Source: an uncultured Bacteroidales bacterium
GTDB taxonomy: Bacteria; Bacteroidota; Bacteroidia; Bacteroidales; Paludibacteraceae
DNA: 21,061 nucleotides
Direction of reading: 5' to 3'
Assembly (NCBI GenBank): GCA_903899865.1
Contig: CAIUKZ010000516.1
Coordinates: 1-21,061, forward strand
This document shows positions 6,772-14,959 of this stretch, piece by piece. Under the pieces are notes generated by a model that had not been told where the DNA came from, made no database searches, and saw only the letters and a list, made by a program, of their open reading frames with translations. Each line of letters starts with the position of its first letter. Position 1 is the stretch's first letter. A program made the translations under genes and the position numbers.

Positions 6772-8337
6772 TTATCCAACTATTAATTTTTGAGTGGCAA
6801 CTCTAATCCCTTTTTGTGCTTTCACAAAATAAACACCCTTTGTAAAAGATAGTGAGGATATCTCATAATCTTTTGATTCAGTAGTTTGTCTGAAATATGC
6901 AACCATTACACCTTTAGCATCTAGAATTGAAATCATTACAGACTCCTCATCCGAAACATCACGTAGTTTAATGGTCAAAATTCCTTCATTCACTGGATTG
7001 GGTGAAATGCTAAGGAAATTATCAGCTACTTGCAATTGTTCTACATTGACTTTTGCAGTTTCATCAAATAGAGTTATTAATCCTTGGGCATACCATCTTA
7101 CTAGATAATCATTCGGATGCAGAGAATTTGCAATACAATTATCTTCTCCTTTTCTAGCATAGATACTGTCAGTCATTTGCGTCATTGGGAAATTGGTTAC
7201 ACCTACCGACTCCAAAGTAGCCAACTGATCACGAATTGCTCTCATTCTCGTTGGACCAGCAGTGCCTGGTGAACCTGTTCCTTTACCTGGCAACATATTA
7301 TTTACCAAAACAATTTCAGCATTGGGACATGCAGATTGAATCTTTGAAATGGTTGATTGTATTTGAAACTTAAAATCAGTGGCCGATCCACCCCAAATAT
7401 CATTCATTCCATGATCAAGTAATACTAAATCCGGATTGTGTGGAGTAACCATGTATTTTACATATTGATTTGCCCACGAGGCCATCTTGCCACCACATGA
7501 CGCATTATAAACAGTCACTTCGCCACCAAATTTTTTACGCAAAGCATCTCCGAGCATATCCACATAACTATGCATATAAGGCGCAACAACTTGAAAATTT
7601 TTATCATCGCCTGCAAAACCGCTCGTATTGTTTCCACAGGTAATACTCATGCCAAAAGCCACTACAACTAGTGGTTCTTTAGCCTTTAATTTTGCCATGG
7701 TCTTTGGTAATTTATCTCCTTGATAGTGAAAAATTGAACCACCACCCCAATTGGATCTATCGGGAACATAAGTCACACAAGTCCATGAAGTATTTTGTAC
7801 ATTTCTGAGATTATTTCTTCCTACTCCAGCAGAAACAGTAGATGAAACTTTTGAAGACAATTGTGTTATTGTCTTTCCTTCAAAGCTATAGTCAACTCCT
7901 TCTTGAAATTTTTGAGAAAAATCGTAGTTTGTTACCGAAATTATTTTAGAAGGTGTAAACATCAGGTTTGCAGTTTTGCCAACTGCCGACAATAAAACCA
8001 GTTCATTATAAATTGTATCCGCTTTCCAAAAAGGTTGCATATACTGTTCGATATTGCAAGTTGGTTTATTTTCGGGTAAAAAGTGTGGAAACTCCCAGTA
8101 ATCAGCAGTAGAAACCACCCATGCTGCTTTTGCTGGTGATACAGAATAAGTTTCAATATCTGAAACCAACTCATTTCCTTCTGCATCATAAAAAGTGACA
8201 CTTCCACTTGTCCAATAAATCATATTTTGAGTCGCTGGAACTGCTCCTGGAGGAGGTGTCCATTTGGGAGCTCTTTTGTTTTGAGCTGTGGAAACTAAGG
8301 TTACAAGAATCATTAATCCAACTAAAAGATTTTTCAT
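6772..8337 (-). CDS. Secreted SGNH/GDSL-type hydrolase with type IX secretion C-terminal domain
   Basis: A 521-residue exported protein with a cleavable signal peptide (MKNLLVGLMILVTLVSTAQ). Residues about 20-215 are a beta-rich N-terminal region of a kind found before SGNH esterase domains. The catalytic domain spans about 222-425: block I is AFGMSITCGNN with S231 in place of the GDSL form, block II is NASCGGKMA, block III is DHGMNDIW with N312, and block V is NSLHPND with H407. The Asp expected three residues before that His is N404. Residues 441-521 match a type IX secretion sorting domain (SISPNPVNEG at the start, KGVYFVKAQKG and a final QKLIVG). The protein is probably released or attached at the cell surface and removes acyl groups from a carbohydrate polymer, but the substrate is unknown. 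It is transcribed alone, with a terminator behind it. Confidence 0.88.
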   Translation of the reverse strand: MKNLLVGLMILVTLVSTAQNKRAPKWTPPPGAVPATQNMIYWTSGSVTFYDAEGNELVSDIETYSVSPAKAAWVVSTADYWEFPHFLPENKPTCNIEQYMQPFWKADTIYNELVLLSAVGKTANLMFTPSKIISVTNYDFSQKFQEGVDYSFEGKTITQLSSKVSSTVSAGVGRNNLRNVQNTSWTCVTYVPDRSNWGGGSIFHYQGDKLPKTMAKLKAKEPLVVVAFGMSITCGNNTSGFAGDDKNFQVVAPYMHSYVDMLGDALRKKFGGEVTVYNASCGGKMASWANQYVKYMVTPHNPDLVLLDHGMNDIWGGSATDFKFQIQSTISKIQSACPNAEIVLVNNMLPGKGTGSPGTAGPTRMRAIRDQLATLESVGVTNFPMTQMTDSIYARKGEDNCIANSLHPNDYLVRWYAQGLITLFDETAKVNVEQLQVADNFLSISPNPVNEGILTIKLRDVSDEESVMISILDAKGVMVAYFRQTTESKDYEISSLSFTKGVYFVKAQKGIRVATQKLIVG

Positions 8338-8382
8338 TCGATAATAGATTTGAAATGAGTAGTATTAAAATATTTGAAAGCG

Positions 8383-8390
8383 CAAATTTA
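8383..8390 (-). promoter_or_regulatory. -7 box of the SGNH hydrolase gene
   Basis: TAAATTTG on the minus strand (complement of 8383-8390) matches TAnnTTTG and predicts a start near 8377, about 40 nt before the ATG at 8335-8337. No exact TTG stands at the -33 distance. Confidence 0.5.
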
Positions 8391-8562
8391 GTATAAATCA
8401 GTTAACTACTAGAGACTGTTTCCATGTTATAAAACACATATTGTTGACTAAACTAGGTGATTTTTGTCAAAAAAACTGCTAAACGAACTAAAAACATTCA
8501 ATTTTACATTCACATCACAAAAAATAGTAAACATAATGACATAAAATCTGTTCTAATTTTAG

Positions 8563-8570
8563 TACTTTTG
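8563..8570 (+). promoter_or_regulatory. -7 box for the orphan gene and possibly the efflux operon
   Basis: TACTTTTG matches TAnnTTTG. The predicted transcript start (about 8576) coincides with the first base at which leader copy B becomes similar to copy A, so the shared block corresponds to the transcribed leader. No clear TTG lies at the -33 distance. Confidence 0.5.
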
Positions 8571-8574
8571 CACT

Positions 8575-8669
8575 ATGAAATGAGCACCACAAACAAACTT
8601 TGACATACAAGGTAATGTTTATAGGCGAGTTCCATCTGACAAATAAAAAGCAATTATAAACAGGTGAAA
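8575..8669 (+). promoter_or_regulatory. Leader copy B, homologous to the gcvP leader (copy A)
   Basis: Ungapped match to 6371-6464 (minus strand) at about 86% over 90 nt. It contains a 14-codon frame at 8615-8659 and the perfect 8-bp pair TGTTTATA (8616-8623) / TATAAACA (8655-8662). The last base of that stem is adjacent to the GTG start at 8664. The AAGGAG of copy A reads AAGGTA here, so any Shine-Dalgarno-like contact is weaker. Confidence 0.75.
8615..8659 (+). CDS. Candidate 14-residue leader peptide before the orphan membrane protein
   Basis: ATG 8615-8617 opens MFIGEFHLTNKKQL, ending at TAA 8657-8659, 4 nt (ACAG) before the GTG start at 8664. The peptide differs from its gcvP counterpart at three positions (M3/I, C4/G, T10/N). 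Stop position and spacing are identical in the two leaders, compatible with translational coupling to the following gene. Translation is not proven. Confidence 0.4.
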   Translation: MFIGEFHLTNKKQL

Positions 8670-9017
8670 AACGGGGCGATACATATCGTGATTAAATTAG
8701 GATTTTTTGCATTAGCCATACTTCTGACCATTGCAATCAACACGAATGTGCAAAACCGAATGAAAAAATCATCCGAGCAAGTTGCCACCCATCAAATTAC
8801 CAATCCAACGACTCACACGGACGGTTCAACTTCTACTACCGAAAACAACGAAAATGAAGAGAATTATTTAGAATATGACATTTGCATTATTCTAGATAGC
8901 AACACAAAATCATTACTATCTTCAGCTTTTAAGACATCATGTTTTGGTTTCACACCGAGGTGGGAAAACATTGTGATGGAAATAAACCCATTTCCGCCAG
9001 CAGCTCTTTCTATCTAG
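8664..9017 (+). CDS. Orphan single-pass membrane protein, unknown function
   Basis: A 117-residue frame starting at GTG 8664. The start is chosen because the homologous position in the gcvP leader is the gcvP ATG (TAAACAG-ATG versus TAAACAG-GTG). Residues 7-27 (HIVIKLGFFALAILLTIAIN) are one transmembrane or signal-anchor segment. Residues 32-66 are a Ser/Thr/Asn/Glu-rich low-complexity linker. Residues 67-117 form a more ordered tail with two cysteines (CIILDSNTKSL, SSAFKTSCFGFTPRWENIV) and a Pro-rich end (INPFPPAALSI). I do not recognise a family. It lies upstream of the RND operon on the same strand, separated by 211 nt, so it may be an accessory or regulatory small protein of that pump. 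It could alternatively be independent. Confidence 0.55.
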   Translation: MKNGAIHIVIKLGFFALAILLTIAINTNVQNRMKKSSEQVATHQITNPTTHTDGSTSTTENNENEENYLEYDICIILDSNTKSLLSSAFKTSCFGFTPRWENIVMEINPFPPAALSI

Positions 9018-9228
9018 AGTATTTTTTAAATGACGACTTTTACCATTCCTGTATAGTCTTGATTTTGAACTTGATATTTTCAAAAAAAATCAAAATAAAG
9101 GGCAAGTAAAATCAAATTAAACTACTCTTCATTTTCACACCACTATTAAAATTGTATGAATTTTAAGTCTTAAGATTTACCATACATTTTATTTCTCCGT
9201 TTGACTCTTCTATTCAACTATTAAAAAT

Positions 9229-10344
9229 ATGTTTATGAATAAGTTAATTGCATATTCACTATTCACTATCGGATTAATTGCATGTTCGCATAGACCAACA
9301 GCAGAAAATCAAGAGACACCAGAAATCCCTGTCTTAAAAGTAAAATCATCTAATTCGATGATTCACAATAAAATTGTAGCTCGTATCGAGGCTCAAAAAA
9401 ATGTAGAAATTCGTTCTCGTATCAAAGGATATATTGAAGAAATACTTGTAGACGAGGGCAAGGAGGTGACTAAAGGTCAAGCACTATTCAAACTTAGTTC
9501 GCCCGACTACATGGCGGAGGCTACAAAAGCGGAGGCTACACTTGCAAAAACAGTAGCAGAGGAGCATTCTACAAAACTGGAAGTAGAAAGGGTGGAAATG
9601 TTGGTGGAAAAAAATGTGATAGCAAAATCGGAATTGACATTAGCTCAAAGTAAATTACAGATAGCACAATCTGCTGTGGCTGAAGCCAAAGCAATTCATA
9701 AAAACGCGAAGGCTTTTCTTGCATACACTACTTTCACTGCACCATTTGATGGATTTATCAATAGAATACCTTATAAAGTTGGAAGCCTTATCAATGAAGG
9801 TGACCTTCTTACAACTATCTCAGACATTAGCAATGTGTTTGCATACTTTAATGTATCAGAAACAGAGTATTTGAAAATCCTGAAAGCCAAACGGAAAGGT
9901 GAAAACACCCCTGAATCAACTATCAGCCTGATACTAGCAGATGGCAATGAGTATCGTCATAAAGGTGTAGTGGAAACAGTCACCAGTGTGATTGATGGCT
10001 CCACAGGTACGATCACGTTTAGAGCCCGATTTAACAATTCCGACAAATTCCTCAAGCATGGTGCATCTGGCACTGTGATAGTGGATACAGAGGTAGAAAA
10101 TGTAATATACATTCCACAAACTGCCGTAATGGAAATACAGGACAAAAACTTTGTTCTAGTGGTTGACTCTAGCAACAGAGTTAGCATGCGCAGTGTGATT
10201 TTAGGTTATAGAGTCAATAATAATTACATCGTTGAAAGTGGGATTAGAGCCAATGAGACTATTGTGGCCGAAGGTGCAACTACCCTCCGTGAGGGTGCTA
10301 CCATTAAACCGATTGCAGCAAGTAATATAAACACAAAGAAATGA
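9229..10344 (+). CDS. RND efflux periplasmic adaptor (membrane fusion) lipoprotein, AcrA/MexA-like
   Basis: First gene of a tripartite efflux operon, 371 residues. The N-terminus MFMNKLIAYSLFTIGLIACSH carries a lipobox (LIAC, C19), so the adaptor is probably a lipoprotein held in the inner membrane. ATG 9229 or ATG 9235 could start it; both lie before the signal. The order of domains is typical: first lipoyl half (NVEIRSRIKGYIEEILVDEG), an alpha-hairpin at about residues 85-150 (EATLAKTVAEEHSTKLEVERV), second lipoyl half (YTTFTAPFDGFINRI), a beta-barrel, and a membrane-proximal domain near the C-terminus. Its TGA overlaps the ATG of the pump gene by 4 nt (ATGA), indicating coupled translation. 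It links the pump at 10341 to the outer-membrane factor at 13489. Confidence 0.93.
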   Translation: MFMNKLIAYSLFTIGLIACSHRPTAENQETPEIPVLKVKSSNSMIHNKIVARIEAQKNVEIRSRIKGYIEEILVDEGKEVTKGQALFKLSSPDYMAEATKAEATLAKTVAEEHSTKLEVERVEMLVEKNVIAKSELTLAQSKLQIAQSAVAEAKAIHKNAKAFLAYTTFTAPFDGFINRIPYKVGSLINEGDLLTTISDISNVFAYFNVSETEYLKILKAKRKGENTPESTISLILADGNEYRHKGVVETVTSVIDGSTGTITFRARFNNSDKFLKHGASGTVIVDTEVENVIYIPQTAVMEIQDKNFVLVVDSSNRVSMRSVILGYRVNNNYIVESGIRANETIVAEGATTLREGATIKPIAASNINTKK

Positions 10345-13300
10345 TCATCGAGAAATTTATACAACGCCCTGTACTGTCCATAGTTATTTCGCTATTTATC
10401 GTACTTCTGGGACTATTGGCTCTGTTTTCATTGCCTATCACTCAATTTCCAGAGATAGCGCCCCCTTCTGTGACAGTAACCACCAATTATCCTGGTGCCA
10501 ATGCCGAAGTGTGTACCAAAGCAGTGGCCACCACATTGGAGCGTGCCATCAATGGTACGCCTGGCATGACCTATATGACATCTGTATCAAGTAATAATGG
10601 TACAACTGTCATTACTATATTCTTTAAAGTAGGAACTGACCCTGACATAGCAGCAGTTAGCGTACAGAATAGAGTAGCAACTGTACTTGATGAACTTCCT
10701 GAGGAGGTTATCAAAGCCGGTGTTGTGACCGAGAAGGAAGTCAACTCCATGCTACTATATTTGAATTTGTATAGTTCAGACACGCTTCAAACTGAGGAGT
10801 TTATGTTCAACTTTGCAGACATCAATGTGATTCAAGAACTCAAACGCATTGATGGAGTTGGATTTGCGACCATCATGGGGGCAAGAGAATACTCCATGCG
10901 GGTGTGGCTCAACCCCGAAAGAATGTTGGCATACAACGTTTCTGCAGAGGAGGTAATAACAGCTTTAAGAAGCCAAAATGTGGAGGCGGCACCTGGTAGA
11001 ACTGGAGAAAGCTCAGGGAAAGGTTCGCAATCACTGCAATATGCACTAAAATACACAGGCAAGTACAACCAAAAGTTTGATTACGAGAACGTCATTATCC
11101 GTTCAGATGAAGGAGGTCAACTTCTGAAACTAAAGGATATAGCTACCATCGAATTTGGAACTGTAACATATAGCATGCTTTCTAAAACAGATGGCAAGCC
11201 TTCGGCCTCCATTATGCTCAAGCAACGACCAGGCTCAAATGCTCGTCAAGTGATTGCAGCGGTAAAGAAACGAATGGAAGAACTCAAAGTAAGTAGCTTT
11301 CCGCCTGATATTGAATATAATTACGCCTATGATGTTTCTAAATTTTTGGATGCGTCAATAAATGATGTAATGAGAACTTTAATAGAAGCGTTTATACTTG
11401 TTTTTCTTGTAGTGTTCATATTCCTACAAGACTTTCGATCCACGCTTATTCCCGCATTAGCTGTTCCTGTTTCACTCATAGGCACGTTGGCATTTATACT
11501 TCTGTTTGGGTTCTCCATCAACATGCTTACTTTGTTTGCACTCGTACTGGCCATTGGGATTGTAGTGGATGATGCAATAGTAGTAGTAGAGGCTGTGCAT
11601 GTTAACATGTCCGATTTTGATCTTAGCCCCAAAGATGCTACTATCAAAACCATGAAAGATATCAGTGGTGCCATCATCACCATCACCATGGTAATGTCCG
11701 CAGTGTTTATTCCTGTGGCATTTTTGTCTGGACCTGTTGGTGTTTTTTACCGACAATTTTCCATTACGCTTGCAGTAGCCATTATACTTTCAGGATTAGT
11801 TGCTCTCACACTGACACCTACACTTTGTGTTTTACTGCTTAAAAAGCATGGATCGCATTCAAAGAAAGAAAATGGGCTACAAAAATTCTTTACATTTTTC
11901 AATAGTCAATATGACGCATCGGAAAACAAATACAAATTCATTGTTGGAAAAATTGCTGGTCGAAAAACCATCACTATTGGCATTTTGATTTTGTTTCTAC
12001 TTTCTACTTGGGGCATTAGCCGAATCTTGCCCTCTGGATTTATACCCACCGAGGATCAAAGCATGATTTATGTCAACCTAGTAACTCCTCCAGGATCAAC
12101 TCTTGACAGAACGAGCAAAGCGATTGATGCACTACAAACTGTGACTAAACAAGTACCTGAAGTGGACAATATGACTACATTGGCGGGATATAGCATTATA
12201 AGTGAGGCACCTGGGGCATCTTATGGATTTGCTATGATAAATCTGAAACCGACCATTCTACGTCAGAAATCCATCTATCAAATCATAGAAGACCTAAAAG
12301 CAAAATCTACATCAATAAAAGATGCTACTATCGAATTTTTTCCACCGCCTACAGTTGCTGGATTTGGTAATACCAGTGGATTTGAATTACGGTTGATAGA
12401 CAAAACTGGGAAAGGCAATATCCCTGCAACAGCTGCTGTCACCAATCGTTTCATCGATTCTCTGAAAGTGTCTCCTGCTATAGCTAGCGCATTTACAAAT
12501 TTTGATGCGTCATTTCCACAATACCTTTTGCACATCGACAATCAATTGGCGGCTCAAAAAGGGGTAACAGTGCGTAATGCAATGGACAATCTTCAAATAC
12601 TGGTAGGAAGTCTATATACTTCTAACTTTATTCGATTTGGACAAATGTATAAAGTGATGCTACAAGCTTCCCCTGAATTCAGAGCACACCCTGAAGATAT
12701 TCTAAAATTGTACACCAAAAACAAGAAAGGCGAAATGGTGCCTTACTCCAGTTTTATTAAAATGGAAAGAGTCTATGGTCCCGAACAGCTCACTCGATAC
12801 AACATGTACACTTCTGCCCTGATATCAGGCGATGCAGGTGAGGGATACAGCAGCGGACAAGCCATTGATGAGATAAACCGAATAGCAAAAAAAACACTCC
12901 CTAGAGGATATGAAACCACCTTCTCGGGCATGTCCAGAGAGCAGATATTGGCAGGTGACCAAACGATTTACGTTTTTGCCATTTGTTTGATATTTGTTTA
13001 CCTACTTCTGTCAGCCCAATATGAGAATTTCCTTCTTCCACTAGTGATTATTCTGTCATTGCCTGCAGGTATTTTTGGCTCGTTTTTTCTATTGAAAATA
13101 GTTGGTCTTGAAAACAATATCTATGCACAAGTGGCTATGATTATGTTAATAGGCTTACTGGGTAAGAATGCCATTCTAATAGTGGAATTTGCTTTACAAA
13201 AGCAGAAAGAAGGTCTTTCGGTTATACAGGCTGCTCAACAAGGTGCTGCTGCACGACTTAGACCCATTCTGATGACATCCATTGCATTTATTGCTGGACT

Positions 13301-13496
13301 GCTTCCACTTTGTTTTTCCAATGGAGCTGGTGCATTAGGCAACAGATCAATTGGGATTGCTTCTGCAGGTGGCATGTTCATTGGTACATTCGTAGGACTA
13401 CTTTTAGTTCCAGGTCTGTATGTAATATTTGCTTCATTGTCAAACAAAATAACCAAAAAGAAACAATCAACCATTCAACAAAGTAGTCATGAATAA
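10341..13496 (+). CDS. RND family multidrug efflux transporter, HAE1 type (AcrB/MexB-like)
   Basis: Inner-membrane proton-driven pump of 1051 residues, the usual AcrB length. It starts MIIEKFIQRPVLSIVISLFI, the standard first transmembrane helix. The periplasmic porter region opens with LPITQFPEIAPPSVTVTTNYPGA. Transmembrane helix 4 carries the proton-relay pair D410-D411 in IVVDDAIVVVE, and helix 10 carries K942 in GLLGKNAILIVEFA, the partner lysine. A second half-repeat starts near residue 536 (RKTITIGILILFLL). This marks an HAE1 (hydrophobic/amphiphilic) pump, whereas metal pumps (HME) differ in these helices. The substrate cannot be read from sequence. It overlaps the adaptor by 4 nt and the outer-membrane factor by 8 nt. 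No TetR or two-component regulator is adjacent. Confidence 0.97.
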   Translation: MIIEKFIQRPVLSIVISLFIVLLGLLALFSLPITQFPEIAPPSVTVTTNYPGANAEVCTKAVATTLERAINGTPGMTYMTSVSSNNGTTVITIFFKVGTDPDIAAVSVQNRVATVLDELPEEVIKAGVVTEKEVNSMLLYLNLYSSDTLQTEEFMFNFADINVIQELKRIDGVGFATIMGAREYSMRVWLNPERMLAYNVSAEEVITALRSQNVEAAPGRTGESSGKGSQSLQYALKYTGKYNQKFDYENVIIRSDEGGQLLKLKDIATIEFGTVTYSMLSKTDGKPSASIMLKQRPGSNARQVIAAVKKRMEELKVSSFPPDIEYNYAYDVSKFLDASINDVMRTLIEAFILVFLVVFIFLQDFRSTLIPALAVPVSLIGTLAFILLFGFSINMLTLFALVLAIGIVVDDAIVVVEAVHVNMSDFDLSPKDATIKTMKDISGAIITITMVMSAVFIPVAFLSGPVGVFYRQFSITLAVAIILSGLVALTLTPTLCVLLLKKHGSHSKKENGLQKFFTFFNSQYDASENKYKFIVGKIAGRKTITIGILILFLLSTWGISRILPSGFIPTEDQSMIYVNLVTPPGSTLDRTSKAIDALQTVTKQVPEVDNMTTLAGYSIISEAPGASYGFAMINLKPTILRQKSIYQIIEDLKAKSTSIKDATIEFFPPPTVAGFGNTSGFELRLIDKTGKGNIPATAAVTNRFIDSLKVSPAIASAFTNFDASFPQYLLHIDNQLAAQKGVTVRNAMDNLQILVGSLYTSNFIRFGQMYKVMLQASPEFRAHPEDILKLYTKNKKGEMVPYSSFIKMERVYGPEQLTRYNMYTSALISGDAGEGYSSGQAIDEINRIAKKTLPRGYETTFSGMSREQILAGDQTIYVFAICLIFVYLLLSAQYENFLLPLVIILSLPAGIFGSFFLLKIVGLENNIYAQVAMIMLIGLLGKNAILIVEFALQKQKEGLSVIQAAQQGAAARLRPILMTSIAFIAGLLPLCFSNGAGALGNRSIGIASAGGMFIGTFVGLLLVPGLYVIFASLSNKITKKKQSTIQQSSHE

Positions 13497-14841
13497 AACT
13501 AAAAAATTACTCATTGTTGGTTTGATTTGTTGCAGTGCATGCACTGTTCTTGCGAACAACAAAAAAAACTCCATCAATGATAGCTATATCTCAAAAAGTG
13601 ATAGCACAATCATCAGTAAACTTAACTGGCGTTTATTTTTCTACAGTCCTCATCTCAATAAACTGATTGACACATTACTCATCAATAATGCTGACATTCA
13701 GACTGCATACCGTCAATTGGACATTGCTAATTCATACTACAATATGAGTAGAGGAGCACAATGGCCAAGCATGCAAACTAGTATCACACACACACCAGCT
13801 GGTGGTTGGTACAAAAGAAATCCTCCAATTGGTTTTGGTCTCAATGTATCATCTAGCTGGGAAATTGATCTGTGGGGTAAGCTTTCCAACATGAAGAAAG
13901 CAGCGAGAATGCGATTTCTTGCCTCTGAAGAAGGTATTAGGATGGTAAAAACAGCGCTTATTTCTGAACTGGCAAAATCTTACTATGAACTGGTATTTTA
14001 TGATGAGGAATTGAGAGTTACTGATAAAAACATCAATTTACAAACCAATGCATTTGAAATAGTAAAAGTGCAAAAAGCTGCCGGAAAAGCTACCAATCTA
14101 GCCGTATTACAGTTTGAAGCTCAGTTACTAGACAGTAAAACCAAAAAGTTTGAAATTGAACGTCAAATAATTCATTATGAAAACCGAATAAACTTGCTGC
14201 TACACAGAGGCTATCAAAACATTATTCGTGACAAGGGCTTTGACTTGGCAACCAATAGAAAGGTCTCATTAAAAGAAATTCCATCTTCTGAAATAACAAA
14301 CAGACCTGACATTGCAGAGGCCAGATTGCAACTACAAGCCGCTGGATTTGATGTAAAGGCTGCTCATAAAGCTTTTTATCCTTCATTGGTTATTCAACCC
14401 AACCTAGGTGTACTGACTGACAATCCCTCACAACTTTTAAACCCTTTGGCTTTATCTTGGGGAGTTTTTAGTAGTCTTACTACACCCATTTTTCAAAATT
14501 ACTTATTGAAAGGGAGGCTCAAAATCAAAGAGGCTGAACGTAAACAGGCAATGATTAACTATCAACAGAGATTGTACAAAGGATTTGCTGAAGTAAGTGA
14601 AAATATTTCCAAAATTGAGTCAACTGAAAGCGAAATATCCATTCTCAGAAATCAAGTTGCTGTTTTAGATAGTGCTGTGTCAACCTCACGTGATTTATAT
14701 GTGTATGGATATGCATCTTATCTGGAAGTAATAAATACTCAGAAGTCTGTGCAGGATGCGGAACTGAAACTCATCTCAATAGAGAAAGAACAATGTCATT
14801 TGTGGATTGATTTATTTCGTTCGTTGGGAGGTGGTGAATAA
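13489..14841 (+). CDS. Outer-membrane efflux factor, TolC/OprM (NodT) family
   Basis: Third gene of the efflux operon, 450 residues, forming the outer-membrane exit duct. The N-terminus MNKTKKLLIVGLICCSACTVLA is a signal peptide with several cysteines (C14, C15, C18). None sits in a canonical lipobox, so lipidation is uncertain. Two OEP repeats are visible: one around residues 58-235 (LIDTLLINNADIQTAYRQLDIA, FGLNVSSSWEIDLWGKL), the other around 265-445 (NRPDIAEARLQLQAAGFDVKAAHKAFYPSL, ending WIDLFRSLGGG, the usual C-terminal signature). Its ATG lies within the last codons of the pump gene (8-nt overlap), so the three proteins are made from one message. A hairpin at 14908-14956 ends the operon. 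Confidence 0.93.
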   Translation: MNKTKKLLIVGLICCSACTVLANNKKNSINDSYISKSDSTIISKLNWRLFFYSPHLNKLIDTLLINNADIQTAYRQLDIANSYYNMSRGAQWPSMQTSITHTPAGGWYKRNPPIGFGLNVSSSWEIDLWGKLSNMKKAARMRFLASEEGIRMVKTALISELAKSYYELVFYDEELRVTDKNINLQTNAFEIVKVQKAAGKATNLAVLQFEAQLLDSKTKKFEIERQIIHYENRINLLLHRGYQNIIRDKGFDLATNRKVSLKEIPSSEITNRPDIAEARLQLQAAGFDVKAAHKAFYPSLVIQPNLGVLTDNPSQLLNPLALSWGVFSSLTTPIFQNYLLKGRLKIKEAERKQAMINYQQRLYKGFAEVSENISKIESTESEISILRNQVAVLDSAVSTSRDLYVYGYASYLEVINTQKSVQDAELKLISIEKEQCHLWIDLFRSLGGGE

Positions 14842-14907
14842 AGGAATGGGACTTGTTTCAATTTCTGGTAAGTCAACAACCCACTGAGATAATAAAAATT
14901 TACCCTT

Positions 14908-14956
14908 ATAACAGAGAAAGGAGTTTGAACGACATTCAAGCTCCTTTCTCTGTTAT
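14908..14956. terminator. Bidirectional hairpin terminator between the efflux operon and the hydrolase gene
   Basis: ATAACAGAGAAAGGAG (14908-14923) and its perfect complement (14941-14956) form a 16-bp stem. It extends inward by GTTTGAA/TTCAAGC pairing (one G-T) to leave a 5-nt loop. The minus-strand stop codon at 14960-14962 is only 3 nt away, so the hairpin serves both convergent units. Confidence 0.85.
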
Positions 14957-14959
14957 AGC

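Larger units (their letters stand above)
8338..8663. other. Divergent intergenic region between the SGNH hydrolase and the efflux locus
   Basis: This 326-nt spacer holds the minus-strand -7 box at 8383-8390, an AT-rich stretch 8391-8562 in which I see nothing distinctive, the plus-strand -7 box at 8563-8570, and leader copy B with its short frame. Confidence 0.6.

Noticed and set aside
9018..9228. Possible promoter or terminator between the orphan gene and the efflux adaptor
   Set aside because: I found no exact TAnnTTTG box with a matching TTG and no strong hairpin. Only weak AT-rich inverted repeats (ATTTTGA/TCAAAAT) and the 8-bp palindrome TCTTAAGA at 9168-9175 are present.
11327..11756. 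94-120 codon minus-strand frames in the RND pump gene
   Set aside because: They are antisense shadows of conserved transmembrane coding sequence around the DD proton-relay motif.
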